Shown one piece after another: positions 21,258 through 32,019 of a stretch of DNA of 64,000 nt. Within the stretch, counting starts at the first letter, position 1. Each line of letters starts with the position of its first letter. This stretch comes from Setomelanomma holmii. Taxonomy: Eukaryota; Ascomycota; Dothideomycetes; Pleosporales; Phaeosphaeriaceae. Location of the stretch: positions 1 through 64,000 of the forward strand of contig ML978282.1 in assembly GCA_010015745.1 (NCBI GenBank), given 5' to 3'. Below the pieces are notes generated by a model that had not been told where the DNA came from, did no database searches, and saw nothing but the letters and a program-made list of their open reading frames with translations. A program made the position numbers and the translations under genes.

Positions 21258-22112
21258 TTAGTACAGCAGCGAAGTCAGGTATTCGCAAGAATTCTTCACC
21301 TGACATCGATAAATCAGACCAATTCATTTGACTGAGATTACTGCACTCTTGTCCGACGAATTTCTATGACCTGTCTTAGTATTACCGATCCCTCTCAAGT
21401 CCACTCGATCCCAACCGCTGGATCCTACATAACGTCCTCCCCTGCGTGCTGGGACACCCTTCGTGCTGAGACACGAACATCATTTTCTCATTTTGAGTTA
21501 CAGATCCCTTCTTCCAGGACCTTTCATATTGCGGTACACTGCATCCAAGGCCTCAAACACCTAAATCCATCTAAGACCGTCCCAACCGCGTCTGTTGGAT
21601 GATAGTGACAGTGCGAGCGAAAGCCGCGCACCGAATCGCTGGAATACTCTGAAACCACCTTGCACGCAGTATCCCAGACCTCAGAAGACAACCTCTCACT
21701 ACAAGGCCTGTGCGCAACAGCCACCCCTCTCGCCAGTACGCCCTCCAGCTGGTTTGTGCTCGGCCACCGAGGCCCTATCCCTCCGTCTTTATGACTCCCC
21801 CAGGTGAAGGCGCTGCTGCGTTGAAGACACGAAGCAAACCTCGCTACGCTATCGCCGCTCTTGGGCGAAGGTCCTGCCATTCGTAGCTCCAGCACGACGT
21901 ATCCATCCCGCCACCGCCAACGTTTGACAATAAAGCATGACCGCGCCGCCTCATAATGCATGCTGCTGTGATAAGAGCACGACATAAAACGATCTGGGCT
22001 AGAGCAGCCTAGGCCCTTCCTGCTCTCCCGAGTGAGCCACCACGACACTCGCCGTTCGAGGTCCACAATGCATGTGATAGACGTGTCGCAAACGCTGAAA
22101 ACTGCCGTCCAG
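21258..22112 (-). pseudogene. Possible frameshifted continuation of the F-box-like gene
   Basis: A minus-strand frame (22171-21524) continues past the F-box-like segment in another phase: TAVFSVCDTSITCIVDLERR, MSCSYHSSMHYEAARSC, KRWRWRDGYVVLELRMAGPS. This style suits the body of an F-box protein but is out of frame with the N-terminus, and no intron longer than 20 nt joins them. Read as a single-frameshift pseudogene or an unresolved splice. The 3' part (21258-21523) shows nothing else. Confidence 0.35.
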
Positions 22113-22367
22113 TCAGTCCTGCACTCTGTGTGAACAGGAGACACGCATACTGTTGTAGTGCATCCGCACATTATTCACCTCCAGCGCACATCCTTCCAAT
22201 GCCATGTGCACGTCAAACTCCAGACACTCTAGCCATTGCTTTATATGCTTTGCTCTTAAGGACCGCCACAGCCGGCACACCTGTCCCAGTCGTAAGACGT
22301 CCACAAATGTTGTACCAAGAATAAAAATCTCCATCACCATGATCCATACCTCCGGTGGGAATAGCAC
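22113..22367 (-). pseudogene. F-box-like N-terminal fragment
   Basis: MLFPPEVWIMVMEIFILG, then VDVLRLGQVCRLWRSL and IKQWLECLEFDV, resembles a fungal F-box (LPxEVxxxI...CRxWR). The frame stops 84 codons in, at 22113, and similar-looking coding sequence continues in another phase, so the gene is probably broken. Alternatively a very short truncated protein is made. Confidence 0.4.
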
Positions 22368-22431
22368 TCGTGTCTGCGCCGCTCGCCCACGCCCGGCTGC
22401 GGAGTTTCACCTTACGCGTATCGATGACTGC

Positions 22432-22907
22432 TTACGCGAGTGGCGATGGCGCCTCCCCGTGAGGTGTCCCAAGCATCTCCACAGAGCGTGCAAGCTCATC
22501 TGAAAAGAGTATGCCATGGGTGAAGGTGATATCGTAGCATGCCAGAAGCTTCACGTCCGTCCTTACAGATTCCTTACTCGTAGGCGATGGGTCGCAGACT
22601 GGCGCTGGCCCCGATCGAAAGAACGGGGTGAATTCGAGCTTGCACAGGTTCTCCTCCGTGAAATTCAGGCGAGGGGGGCTGTGGTCGTGATGGGAGAAAG
22701 CTGGCAAGTGCAGATACACTATGCAAGGACGCAGAAGTCGATCTGTGCCGTTGCTTTATGTAGGCGGGCTGAGAGACGGTGCACGGCGCTCGAATGGAGG
22801 ACGGGTCGACGGTGTGAGAGGAGCACGAGAGCAGCGTTCAGCACAATGTTAGCAACAACGAGTAGGCGAGGTGATATTCGTGGAGAGTAGCGAGACTTCG
22901 CGTTCAC
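22432..22907 (-). other. Open minus-strand frames split by one stop, unassigned
   Basis: Minus-strand reading from 22907 gives about 62 codons, one TAG near 22720, then 95 more codons in the same frame (LPAFSHHDHSPPRLNFTEE and on). No motif is recognised and a plus-strand frame overlaps (22516-22890). It may be a decayed gene with a nonsense change, or chance openness in a GC-rich stretch. Confidence 0.2.
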
Positions 22908-23721
22908 GAAGAGCCGGGAACGGAGTATTGTGCGACTCGAGGTGATCTCATTTCGTGGACTAGCGGGGCGACTGATCGTCCCGAGGTTGTGAAAGCGCTT
23001 GCTATTAGTGCAAGGAATAAATTACCACTACTACACATCGAGCGACGTGAGGCGGCGGTGTTAAGATCGTAGATATTTATCGCTACAGCAGCAGACAGGG
23101 TAGTTCTCGTTACGTAATGATACGCTAGACAGTACCACCACCTCCTCAAAATGACTGGGACACTTTTGAGAACAATAAAATAAAGCGCAATAACGCAACG
23201 GCGCAACGACGTGCAAATAAAATGCTGCAACAAGGCAGACCTGCATCACTACTTCGAGAGGACCTTTTTCGATTATTACGACGTTGTGGCTGTGCTGTTG
23301 TGCTGCTGCTAAACGGCACCCCTTATTTTGTGTCCCTTCTTTTCTGAGGAGGGGGTGGTATTGCGTTCTTAATTCTTGAAGCCTTCCTCTGTATAATACT
23401 GTAGTACCTAATTGCTACAGAGGCGCACCACATGGGTCATACTACAGCACGAGATCGTTCTTGTTCTTTGAGAGCAAATGTACCGTTACTATACCCTAGT
23501 TTCCTGGCAATGATGCTTCATTATTGACCGTTTTGTTCAATCGACGTTGGATCAATTGATCATAGCAAGAGTTGAGATGGTATGATCCGTAAGTTTTCAA
23601 CTATGGCTATGAAAACGCTCAGCCTGCCAAGTGTGTCTGATGTCGGTCTATTCTGCCAACCAGTTGTCTACATATAACCTGTCCACGCTGTGCTCTTTCT
23701 AGGAGCTCCGTCGTAGAGGCG
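22908..23721. other. Intergenic, nothing recognised
   Basis: About 810 bp with only short frames on both strands. It ends as the promoter of the ankyrin gene. Confidence 0.45.
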
Positions 23722-24756
23722 ATGTCTCTCTTGCATCTGCCAATCGAACTAATTTTCCAAATCTCGGATCGCCTTTCTAGTCGAAAAGATCTCAATGCCT
23801 TTGCACGAGCCAGCGTCTGCCTGCATCAGTGCCTAAACAAGGTACTCTACAAAAACGATCACGAAGAGCACGGCTCTTCAGCGTTATATTGGGCTGCGGT
23901 GCATGATCGAGCCAAAACAGCTCATATGTCACTCATGTCAAGGCCTTCAGTTCAACACCTTCACTTCGCCTTGACGACAGCGACACATCATCGATCCTGG
24001 AAACTTGTGAAACTGTTGGTTCAGAGTGGTGCAGACGTAAATGCAGCGCTAGATGAATTTTATGGCACAGTGCTTCAAATAGCTACATGGGGAGGCAGTG
24101 AGGACATTCTCGATTTTCTACTCAGCAAGGGTGCAGAAGTGGATGCCCAGAGTGGTCACTTTGGAACAGCACTCCAAGCAGTATCATGGCAGGGCAATTT
24201 TCGCATGGTCAGAATGCTTCTGGAACACGGTGCAGAGGTCAACATACAAGCGGGGTACCATGGTACCGCACTTCAGGCAGCATCAAGTGCTGGCCATGTA
24301 GAGGTAGCCAGACTATTACTAGCTTGGGGCGCTGACGTTAACGCAGCGTGTGGTCATTATGGTAATGCACTGCAGGCAGCAAGCTGGGAAGATCGTAAGT
24401 ACCTGGTGAGGTTACTTTTACGTTATGGTGCAGATATCAACGCGAAGGGCGGGCACTATGGTACCGCACTTCAAGCAGCATCATGGGGAGGGTCGTACGA
24501 TGTAGTCGAGCTACTGATTGATCAAGGGGCAAATATAGATGCCTCTGGTGGATACTTTGGTAATGCTCTTCAGGCAGCTTCATGGAGAGGGCAGACACAG
24601 ATTGTGCGTCTTCTGATTCGTAAAGGCGCTGATGTTATGGCGCATGGCATATTTGGAACTGCCATCCAGGCTGCTGCAAGTGCAGGAAATGAGGATGTTC
24701 TAGGGATACTGCAGTCTCAACATTCCGTCCCATTCTGTGCTCATCCCATGCGGTAA
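23722..24756 (+). CDS. F-box-like/ankyrin-repeat protein
   Basis: Single exon, 344 residues. The N-terminus MSLLHLPIELIFQISDRLSS...FARASVCLHQCL is F-box-like. From about residue 95 there are seven or so ankyrin repeats of the fungal GTALQAAS type (for example GHYGNALQAASWEDRKYLVR, LLLRYGADINAKGGHYGTAL), nearly regular at 33-34 residues. It is likely a substrate adaptor of an SCF ligase or a protein-binding scaffold. High similarity between neighbouring repeats suggests recent internal duplication or conversion. A second F-box/ankyrin gene lies 4 kb downstream. Confidence 0.8.
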   Translation: MSLLHLPIELIFQISDRLSSRKDLNAFARASVCLHQCLNKVLYKNDHEEHGSSALYWAAVHDRAKTAHMSLMSRPSVQHLHFALTTATHHRSWKLVKLLVQSGADVNAALDEFYGTVLQIATWGGSEDILDFLLSKGAEVDAQSGHFGTALQAVSWQGNFRMVRMLLEHGAEVNIQAGYHGTALQAASSAGHVEVARLLLAWGADVNAACGHYGNALQAASWEDRKYLVRLLLRYGADINAKGGHYGTALQAASWGGSYDVVELLIDQGANIDASGGYFGNALQAASWRGQTQIVRLLIRKGADVMAHGIFGTAIQAAASAGNEDVLGILQSQHSVPFCAHPMR

Positions 24757-25123
24757 TTAGTCAGGCGATCTTTAAAGGGAACGGAGCGACTCAAGTACTG
24801 TACGTCAATTGATTAGCTTTAAAGCTCGTTGTGCTCTGCGGTATTGCAAAATGTCTTCAGATTCGAATGATCCGCCGAGGTAACTCTCAACAACTATCAA
24901 TTGATTGAGTTGTTCATCTCAGCTAGGAATAGAAGTCGCAACGACGAGCGGCAATACTACTCAGCTCTCTGTCGCTTGAGTCAGTTGCACCTTTCCCTTG
25001 TAATATGCAGGCTAATCGAAAAATCTCACAAGGGAGCTCATTGGGTCTATTTCCATCAAAAGACTGCCACTTGCCGAGTCCGAAAGGCGCATCTGGCGAC
25101 ACCACTCCAAAATAGCGATTTTC
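24757..25123. other. Intergenic between convergent genes, nothing recognised
   Basis: About 370 bp. The plus-strand open frame crossing it (24901-25278) overlaps the JmjC-SET gene and looks like a shadow. Confidence 0.4.
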
Positions 25124-28100
25124 TTAGACCCGATGTAGCTTCGCCGCAAAAGAATCTTCCGGAGGAGTCCGCTGCAGAGACGGAGCAGGTGTCCAACGAG
25201 AACATGGGCCCTTGCAGCCGACGCATTGTCGCGACTTCTTGTCTACATTCCCACGCAGAAGACTCCAGTCGGCAGTGATTTCCACGCCTGTCGAAATAGC
25301 AGCGTTAGCAAGTAGCATGACGCGGAGTCTGCAACCGATGATCTGTGGTGTGAAACTGGCACACGGAGTGCAGGAGTGAGGGACTAGGCGAACCCAGTTT
25401 CCACGATCATCCCAATGCAGATGACATATTGGTGAGCGACGCTCTTCTGGCCAATGCAGCTCACAGAACGTGCCACTACAATCATCGTGATCAAATGGGT
25501 GCAACATCCCCGTCAGCTCGCCAATATAGGCATGGGGACTGAATGCCACGCGAGAGGCAGTTTTAATCGTTTGACCCAAAGGCCCAAAAGACAATCGGTA
25601 AAAGTTGAGGCCCAGCGACCGTACACACGCACAGCCCCGCTCAGCTGTAGCTTTAATGCAGGATGCGGAAGCGTCTGGAGTCAAAGTGAGATCGGCAGTC
25701 AAACCCGACTGCTCTGTTGCGTCGGACAGTTCTTTGGCGACGACATTTTGAGCGAGATACTGCTGTGGCTTGAAGAGTAATAACGCGTTGTGGATGTCGA
25801 ATTCATCATCCTCAGAAAACACGGGTGTGGTGCCATGCGACCACTCGGAGCGATACTCGAAATCTGCTTCGATATCACCAGGGTTGAGGAGACCGTATTG
25901 CAAGGCAGTGTCGCGAAGGATTCGCTGGACGAGTCCAAGCGCAGTTTCACACAAGCTCTGCAGTATAGCCTTGCAACTGGGGTCTTCCATTGACTCTTTC
26001 ACGAGGTTTATAAAAAGCGCAATCTCTAACTCGGTCATCTTCACTAGGGCGCTTGTACAGAGGAAGTAAGGGGTGACGGACTGGAGCGGCAGAAGCGCGA
26101 GAAGACCAGGGCCAAGGGTGCTACAGAAAGTGATCCACTTCCTACCGACCGAGAAGTCACGAATGAGCGTCCGTCGTGTATCTGGAGTATCTCGTATCTT
26201 TTGTTCGTGTAGAATTCCAGAGATTACCTCAGGGGGCAATTTCTGAGCATCGCCTTTCTTCTTGTCAAGGAGAGAGACATAGGCATACGTATTGACGCGC
26301 GCGCGCAGGAGAGGCAGATTGGCTTGCTCAGAGGAGGTGTTTGCAGCGTGGCGGTGCGCCGCAGCCCGGCGTGAGTAGGTTGGGTTCGAGGAATTTGTGC
26401 TGACTGTGACGGTCTCGAAGACGTTGTGGTAGCTCTGTCTTTGCGCAGATAACAGTACAGAAAGCCGTGCGAGTGTTTGCTTACTAAGGACAGACACAAG
26501 AACACTGGCAGAGCTTTTGCGAGCGAGGCGATGAAAGAGATGCTCCTGTACTTGTAGACTGTATCGTTGCAGCTCCACTATATCGAGGATAGCAACATTG
26601 TCCCGGCTCTTCTTATGTGGTTTCTCGTTATCCGCCTCCTCTTGCCAACGGCGCTTGTTTGATCGAAAATGGTGTACACCTACAGAGTCGTCCACGTTGC
26701 ATATGCGGCTAGAACAGAGAACATAACCATCAGGACAAGCAGGAATTTTGCTATCCATAAGATTTATGGCTTCGGCCATATTTGCGCCCATGTTGATGAT
26801 CTGGTGATAGGATGTCGGGGTTGTGAAGACAAGCTCCCCAGGGTAGCACGCCTTGATGTGATACCTCACTCCAAGCTTCTTGAGCACACTTGGCGCAAGT
26901 AACACTGACAGGTGACGAATCCATTGTGAGCATCCAGTCATGGATCCAGGGAACATGGCTTCTAGTCCAGCCTCAAGCTTCTTGTTCGATTCAGGCTCGA
27001 CGCTAAGCCATAACTTCGGATTGCCATGCAGCATAAGGTTAATAGAAAACCAATGGCAGTCTTCGTTGTGCATGGCTGTTGCGGTCTGGCCTTCGGAATA
27101 GCTGGCATAGATGTAGCTTGAGTTGACACCATCGATCACTGCATTTAGGGACTGCTGCATGTATGGACCAGGAGTGAGCAAGTCAGAATAGCGGCATTGT
27201 TCTCCAAAGACTTCTTGGCTTGTGCCGATCAGGTACCATAGTGGCCTTCCGTCCGCAGAATCGGGCTGGCAAAAGGACTCGAACATAGCCTCCAGTTGAG
27301 CGTCCGAATACTCTTTTATGGTTGCATTCATGACATTGGGGCAATATTTGGGCTGCGCAACTTTATTCGATCTTTTATTCGATATTATGTTCATAACACC
27401 CGGCTGGATGAAGGAAGCTGTATTGTATTTCAGTTTCGTTGTTGTGCGTTTGGCATCCTGTACGCTGTGGGGGTCAAACTCGAAGCTCTGCAAGCAGAAG
27501 CCTTGTAAACGAAGATGGCACATGCCAACGCGACGCACGTCTGATAGGGAAGAAAATCGCTCTAGAGTAGAAGCCGTGTATAACCCCAGGTCGGTCAGTT
27601 CACACTGGTAGCTTGGTACAGCAAACACAGCGCAAGTCGAATCGAGTGCCCGGGCCGGTGCGAGTGGATGCGGCCCGTCCCTCGGCTCCGTATCCAGCGA
27701 AGGAAGGCCTTCTTCAACAGAACGGACCGTCTCGTCATTCGTCAGCATTTCTTCATCTGCAACCGTCCTCTCGACATCCGCAATGATTTGCTCGTCATAT
27801 GTTGCTGTCTCCTCTTCTTCCGCCTCATCCTCTTCCTCGTCATCCCAACCATCTTTGTGTTCTAGCTCCTCTCCTACTGGAGCGGTATGTTGTTTCACTC
27901 CGCGTGTTTTGCCCGTCCTTGATCTGAGGCTTCGTTTGCCGGCCGTCGACGGTGGCTCCGTAGTCTCGATCGATCCGAGAAGTTTCTTTGCACGGAGAAT
28001 GACACGGTTTGCCCGGATTTCAAGTTTCGAGCATAGATCGGCCGGCAATGTGTTGGTAGGTTTGCGGCGGTGTCGACCAATCTTAGAAGCGGCGGGATAT

Positions 28101-28318
28101 GAACAAGCCTGGACCTCCGCCTTTATAGCCCTGATCTCCTCCGCGAAGTTTTTCAACTCTTCCAACAGTGAGTCGAGAGATTTGGTATAGAGGGTAAGTG
28201 AGGTGGCGCTAATGGTCATGGTGTCGTTGAGCGACGTGTACGAAGTGCGCATTCCTCGCACTTCAAAGTTCGCCAAGAAGATCGGACGCTCAGATCTTGT
28301 GGTCTGTGCGTATAACAT
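25124..28318 (-). CDS. JmjC and SET domain protein in one 1064-residue frame
   Basis: A single uninterrupted exon. N-terminus: a helical/coiled segment (about 45-115) and an acidic linker (150-200). JmjC-like domain, about residues 395-520: SYIYASYSEGQTATAMHNED with the HxE metal pair at 417/419, WFSINLMLHGNPKLWLSVEP, and PTSYHQIINMGANMAEAIN with the second His at 505. After a basic, helical middle, a SET-like domain lies at about 925-1040: IGELTG, NWVRLVPHSCTPCAS (the RxxxHSCxP core), EITADW, then post-SET Cys (CVGCKGPC). Demethylase and methyltransferase folds joined in one protein are unusual. Catalytic state is inference; the SET Tyr motif is non-standard (EITADW for E-x-TYDY). Confidence 0.8.
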   Translation of the reverse strand: MLYAQTTRSERPIFLANFEVRGMRTSYTSLNDTMTISATSLTLYTKSLDSLLEELKNFAEEIRAIKAEVQACSYPAASKIGRHRRKPTNTLPADLCSKLEIRANRVILRAKKLLGSIETTEPPSTAGKRSLRSRTGKTRGVKQHTAPVGEELEHKDGWDDEEEDEAEEEETATYDEQIIADVERTVADEEMLTNDETVRSVEEGLPSLDTEPRDGPHPLAPARALDSTCAVFAVPSYQCELTDLGLYTASTLERFSSLSDVRRVGMCHLRLQGFCLQSFEFDPHSVQDAKRTTTKLKYNTASFIQPGVMNIISNKRSNKVAQPKYCPNVMNATIKEYSDAQLEAMFESFCQPDSADGRPLWYLIGTSQEVFGEQCRYSDLLTPGPYMQQSLNAVIDGVNSSYIYASYSEGQTATAMHNEDCHWFSINLMLHGNPKLWLSVEPESNKKLEAGLEAMFPGSMTGCSQWIRHLSVLLAPSVLKKLGVRYHIKACYPGELVFTTPTSYHQIINMGANMAEAINLMDSKIPACPDGYVLCSSRICNVDDSVGVHHFRSNKRRWQEEADNEKPHKKSRDNVAILDIVELQRYSLQVQEHLFHRLARKSSASVLVSVLSKQTLARLSVLLSAQRQSYHNVFETVTVSTNSSNPTYSRRAAAHRHAANTSSEQANLPLLRARVNTYAYVSLLDKKKGDAQKLPPEVISGILHEQKIRDTPDTRRTLIRDFSVGRKWITFCSTLGPGLLALLPLQSVTPYFLCTSALVKMTELEIALFINLVKESMEDPSCKAILQSLCETALGLVQRILRDTALQYGLLNPGDIEADFEYRSEWSHGTTPVFSEDDEFDIHNALLLFKPQQYLAQNVVAKELSDATEQSGLTADLTLTPDASASCIKATAERGCACVRSLGLNFYRLSFGPLGQTIKTASRVAFSPHAYIGELTGMLHPFDHDDCSGTFCELHWPEERRSPICHLHWDDRGNWVRLVPHSCTPCASFTPQIIGCRLRVMLLANAAISTGVEITADWSLLRGNVDKKSRQCVGCKGPCSRWTPAPSLQRTPPEDSFAAKLHRV

Positions 28319-28774
28319 CCATTTCGTAACACGTGATCTCTGCAGCAGTCACCATCGTATTCATGCAGCCCCACCCATTCATCAATTATTGTTTTGTGCC
28401 GCCAATAACTTCGTTTTCCGGTATGGACAAGCCAATCTCTGTCGGCGAGTAAGGACGTCGTTGTGGAACTATGAGTTGGGTTCAAAGTCTCTGGCCTTTT
28501 CTGCATCGTTGCGGAGCCGCGGTTTGTCTGAGCACACATTCCATTTCTTGCGCCCCACGAAGACGGATGTTTTTGGGTTTTAATAGAGAACGGATGTAGT
28601 ATGCAAAGAGCTCACTAAAGTGGATGAATATGGTTGACTTCTTGTCAATAAAAAAACTGCGATCAGTTCTTACACCAGTTTTTCACCCACGACCAAAGTC
28701 TCAAGAGATCTGCTGTAATTGTGGCGCTTCGTTACAAAATAAGGTTTATATACAACTGGCATTTAGTCTTTGCG
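28319..28774. other. Divergent promoter region, nothing else recognised
   Basis: About 450 bp between the starts of the JmjC-SET gene (minus) and the ankyrin gene (plus). Short open frames on both strands look spurious. Confidence 0.45.
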
Positions 28775-29587
28775 ATGGTACCACCAATGTCTCTCGCCCT
28801 CTTACCCGTCGAGATCCTTGATGAGATTGGTGCCAGTCTCTCCCTATCTGATATTGCCGCCCTTGTCAGGGTCTCACGACAGCTACATAATTCTCTGATA
28901 CGAACTCTTTACCACTTGGCTCGACAGCACAGGACGTCTGGCAGCACTGCCCTCACGAATGGGCTACATGATGTAACATTTTGGTATGACGAGTGCAGCA
29001 GCAACTCTGTAGCAGAATGGGCTGTCTTGCGCCAGCGTACCTGCACGTTCCAACGGCTCATACATGATCCCAAAGTAGATCTATTGCAGTGCGATGGTTA
29101 CGGTGTCACTCTTATGCACAAAATTTCTGCACAAGGCATCGCTCAGTATATAGAGCCCCTCGCCGAAAGGCTCAAGTGCGCCGGAATCGACCCTTTCAAG
29201 ACTGACCATTCGCTACTCACTCCGCTCCACTATGCAGCCGGACGTGGTATGACGCAGGCAGTACATGTCCTTATAGCATTGGGCGCGGATGTGTCGGCGG
29301 CGGATCATCATGGTAACACACCCCTGCACCTTGCAGCAGTGACAGGGTCCTACGAGGTGTTCGCGCGACTCGTCCAGGCGGGCGCGGATGTCAACTCTGA
29401 GTGTCGTTTTGGTTGGGCTTCCGTGGATCAGGCGAGCATATCACACCATCATATTGCAGTAGATGAGCTTCTAAGACTTGGCTCTCGCTCTCCTACGTGG
29501 CGACAAAGGAAGAATGCACTCACCGAGTTCATGCAACTGTCGCCTTGTCCACTATACTGTTGTAAGTACCACGCCAGCATTGTATGA
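28775..29587 (+). CDS. F-box-like protein with short ankyrin array
   Basis: The frame opens at 28721 without an ATG; the first Met (28775) gives 270 residues. MSLALLPVEILDEIGASLSLSDIAALVRVS is F-box-like. Ankyrin repeats follow from about residue 150: LLTPLHYAAGRGMTQAVHVL, GADVSAADHHGNTPLHLAAV and GADVNSECRFGW. The repeats are fewer and more diverged than in the gene at 23.7 kb, so the two are likely distant paralogs. Likely a cytosolic or nuclear adaptor. Confidence 0.7.
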   Translation: MVPPMSLALLPVEILDEIGASLSLSDIAALVRVSRQLHNSLIRTLYHLARQHRTSGSTALTNGLHDVTFWYDECSSNSVAEWAVLRQRTCTFQRLIHDPKVDLLQCDGYGVTLMHKISAQGIAQYIEPLAERLKCAGIDPFKTDHSLLTPLHYAAGRGMTQAVHVLIALGADVSAADHHGNTPLHLAAVTGSYEVFARLVQAGADVNSECRFGWASVDQASISHHHIAVDELLRLGSRSPTWRQRKNALTEFMQLSPCPLYCCKYHASIV

Positions 29588-29820
29588 AAATGCAGAAAAC
29601 CGGAACCATGAGCCTCATGTCCTGATGTGTGCAGTGAGATCATAAGTCATTCAGATACTCCATGCATTTGATGCTCAACATGAGTTGGACGACTAGGTGA
29701 GTGCGCTGATTACCTGAGTACAGGACAATGACTTAAGAGGAAGTGACAAAGAAGTTTAGTATGATTTTGGACGAAATGACATGGTTTGGCATGTTTTTTA
29801 GTTGGCTGAAGCTGAAGTTT

Positions 29821-30414
29821 TCATACACGCGTTGAAGACCTTCTCCGCTTCATCATTATTCTCTTCAGCAGCGACAATAAGGCAGGACTGTTCCCTATCA
29901 CAGCCTTGCTCACTCCATGTCGGCCAGATTTCCCGTCCCATTCTGCTATTCTTGACCTAAGCCACTCCTGCGCAAGATGCGCGACTATATTTTCCGATCT
30001 GCTAAGCCACATCTTACATGTCTGTAGCGTACGTTGCTTTCCGCCGGCGACGCGAGACTGAGTCTGCGGATTTTTAAACTTGGTCGTGATAGGAAACATG
30101 ACAGTCTCTGTCATCTTAGCAACAATGTTTTCCACCTCGTCTTCGACCGGTCCGACGTCGTCACCTTCAACTTGGGTACTACCTCGTAGAAGAAGCGCAT
30201 TCGCGATAGCAAGATTGGCCAGGACAAGCTCATTGTTGTTGCATGACGCGAGTAAATCATGAGACGCACTACTGACAATGTTCAGCGCAACACTGACGGC
30301 AAAGACGTTGTTCGCCATGACAATCAGATTCTCGAGAGACTGGATGATTGAAATCGCATGGCCCAGGGATTTATCAAGCAAGGACCCGGAAGACCCTATA
30401 ACGCTGACAGTCAA
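29821..30414 (-). CDS. Hypothetical helical protein, 5' end uncertain
   Basis: An open frame of 197 codons, with its first ATG at 30318 (MANNVFAVSVALNIV); upstream codons begin with TTG and may belong to an unseen exon. Mostly helical, Ala/Leu/Ser-rich, with a basic C-terminus (KRIMMKRRRSSTRV). No family recognised. Confidence 0.4.
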   Translation of the reverse strand: MTVSVIGSSGSLLDKSLGHAISIIQSLENLIVMANNVFAVSVALNIVSSASHDLLASCNNNELVLANLAIANALLLRGSTQVEGDDVGPVEDEVENIVAKMTETVMFPITTKFKNPQTQSRVAGGKQRTLQTCKMWLSRSENIVAHLAQEWLRSRIAEWDGKSGRHGVSKAVIGNSPALLSLLKRIMMKRRRSSTRV

Positions 30415-30868
30415 TTATATCGAAGTATTAGTCATCGCTTCCACACTTCGCAGCGCGCATGGACATCGTATACGCTAATAAGCGAGCTGACGTGCAATAG
30501 AGGGCCTCCACGACATGCGAAAGAATCGGACGTTTTAGGCCTTGTCGTCTTATTGATTTTCCTATATACGTTCTCTCTATGCCACATGTAACTCGAATAT
30601 AGAGCAATTTTTCCTGCAGTGTGCTTATCTATTGGACTTAGTTCTCAGGAGTTTGCGGCTTCGCCGCATCAATGTTAATTCTGTTGCGTCTCTTTTCGCG
30701 TCTCAAATGAGCCATAGCTTTTTCGATCTCTGCCAAGATATTTAATATATAAGACAGCATGATGCCGTGTATTTCAACATTCGGTAAGCATGGTCGCTTG
30801 AGTCTCTTCAATTAATTCCTCTCATCTGAACATCGACATACTCCCGTGATCAGTGCCAGTCCACAGGC
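30415..30868. other. Intergenic, nothing recognised
   Basis: About 450 bp upstream of the SUR7/PalI-like gene. No credible frame. Confidence 0.4.
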
Positions 30869-31754
30869 ATGGGCAAGGCTGCGCGCGCCGCATGTATCTT
30901 TACGCCCATGGCATTGACGACCGCCTCGCTTATATGCCTAGTATTAGTCATGGTTGCACAACTCAGCAATAACAACAAGGCTCCGCTTACATCTGTGGGC
31001 CGACATTTACATTTCCTTAAGGAACGCCAACCTCTCTTCTCCGCCTTGCCTCTTTCTTAAGCTCAGACGAGCTAATGCTGCCGCAGGCAGACACAAGCAG
31101 ATTTGCAGCTAGTGACGAGGCGAACACAAAAAAAGACCTCCTTGCCGCCCTGAGTGGCAGTATTTCCTCTAAAACACTCAAAGACTTCTACCTAGTCGGA
31201 CTGTGGTCCTACTGCGAAGGCGACAGTGGCAACGGCATTGAGGACATTACGTATTGCTCTTCTCCTACCACGAAGTTTTGGTTCGACCCTACCGATGTGT
31301 GGGGCTTGAAAACCACATCAGTGCAGAATGTGCTGGGAGACGGCCTGCAGAAAGGACTGGATGCGTACAGAAGGGTTGTGGGATGGATGATTTGGACATT
31401 TATCATTGCGACCACACTGACTGCTGCAGAGTTTGTTACGTGCTTCTTTACGTGTGTCACTCGAAAAGCAAGCCTGCTGACATTGATACTGTCGATTGTG
31501 GGCCTCTCTTTCGAATTCTGTATCTGAGCGGAACTGATCTTTCCTAGACATCATCAGTCTTTGTCATCGTAGCCGCTACGATTGTGACTGCTGCATACGG
31601 TGTACTTGCTGGTATTTTCAACACAGCACTCGAATCATACAACCTGAAATTTTCCCTGGGTAAGGAGGCGTTACTGATCTTGTGGCTTGGTGTAGCTCTC
31701 CGGGTCGCGTCTGGTCCGTTTTGGCTGCCTACAGTATGCTGCTGCAAGCCTTAG
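30869..31754 (+). CDS. SUR7/PalI-type four-helix membrane protein
   Basis: Three exons, 30869-31021, 31087-31497 and 31548-31754, give 256 residues. There are four hydrophobic segments: after KAARAACIFTPMALTTASLI, at GWMIWTFIIATTLTAAEFV, at LLTLILSITSSVFVIVAATI and at EALLILWLGVALRVASG, with the family's extracellular Trp/Cys patch (FYLVGLWSYCEG) between helices 1 and 2. SUR7/PalI proteins act at plasma-membrane domains (eisosomes) or in pH sensing. The second intron is standard (GTGGGC...CTAG). The first junction (HLHFLK to ADTSRF) is what homologs would predict, but its donor reads GAACGC, not GT. Confidence 0.65.
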
Positions 31755-32019
31755 ATCGACAGAGGACTTTGTGTGCAATCGGTACAATGTTTCGCGCGTA
31801 GATTCACCTGTGTTGATGAGCTTATGCAGAGCCTAGTCCATCTGAATCATGCGATCCGCTCACAAGCACGGGACCAAGGCAGTTGTATCAGACTGGTAGA
31901 AGTGTAGGCACCGTCTCCGAAGAGCATATCTCAAACGGGAAACTGTTGCTAGAGATACCGCAAAGATCATCGGGTGGTGACATGTAATTCTTGATTTGTC
32001 CTTAAAATGTGGACTCCAA

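Noticed and set aside
27783..28190. Ser-rich plus-strand protein opposite the JmjC-SET gene
   Set aside because: It is the complement of the acidic linker and lacks independent support.
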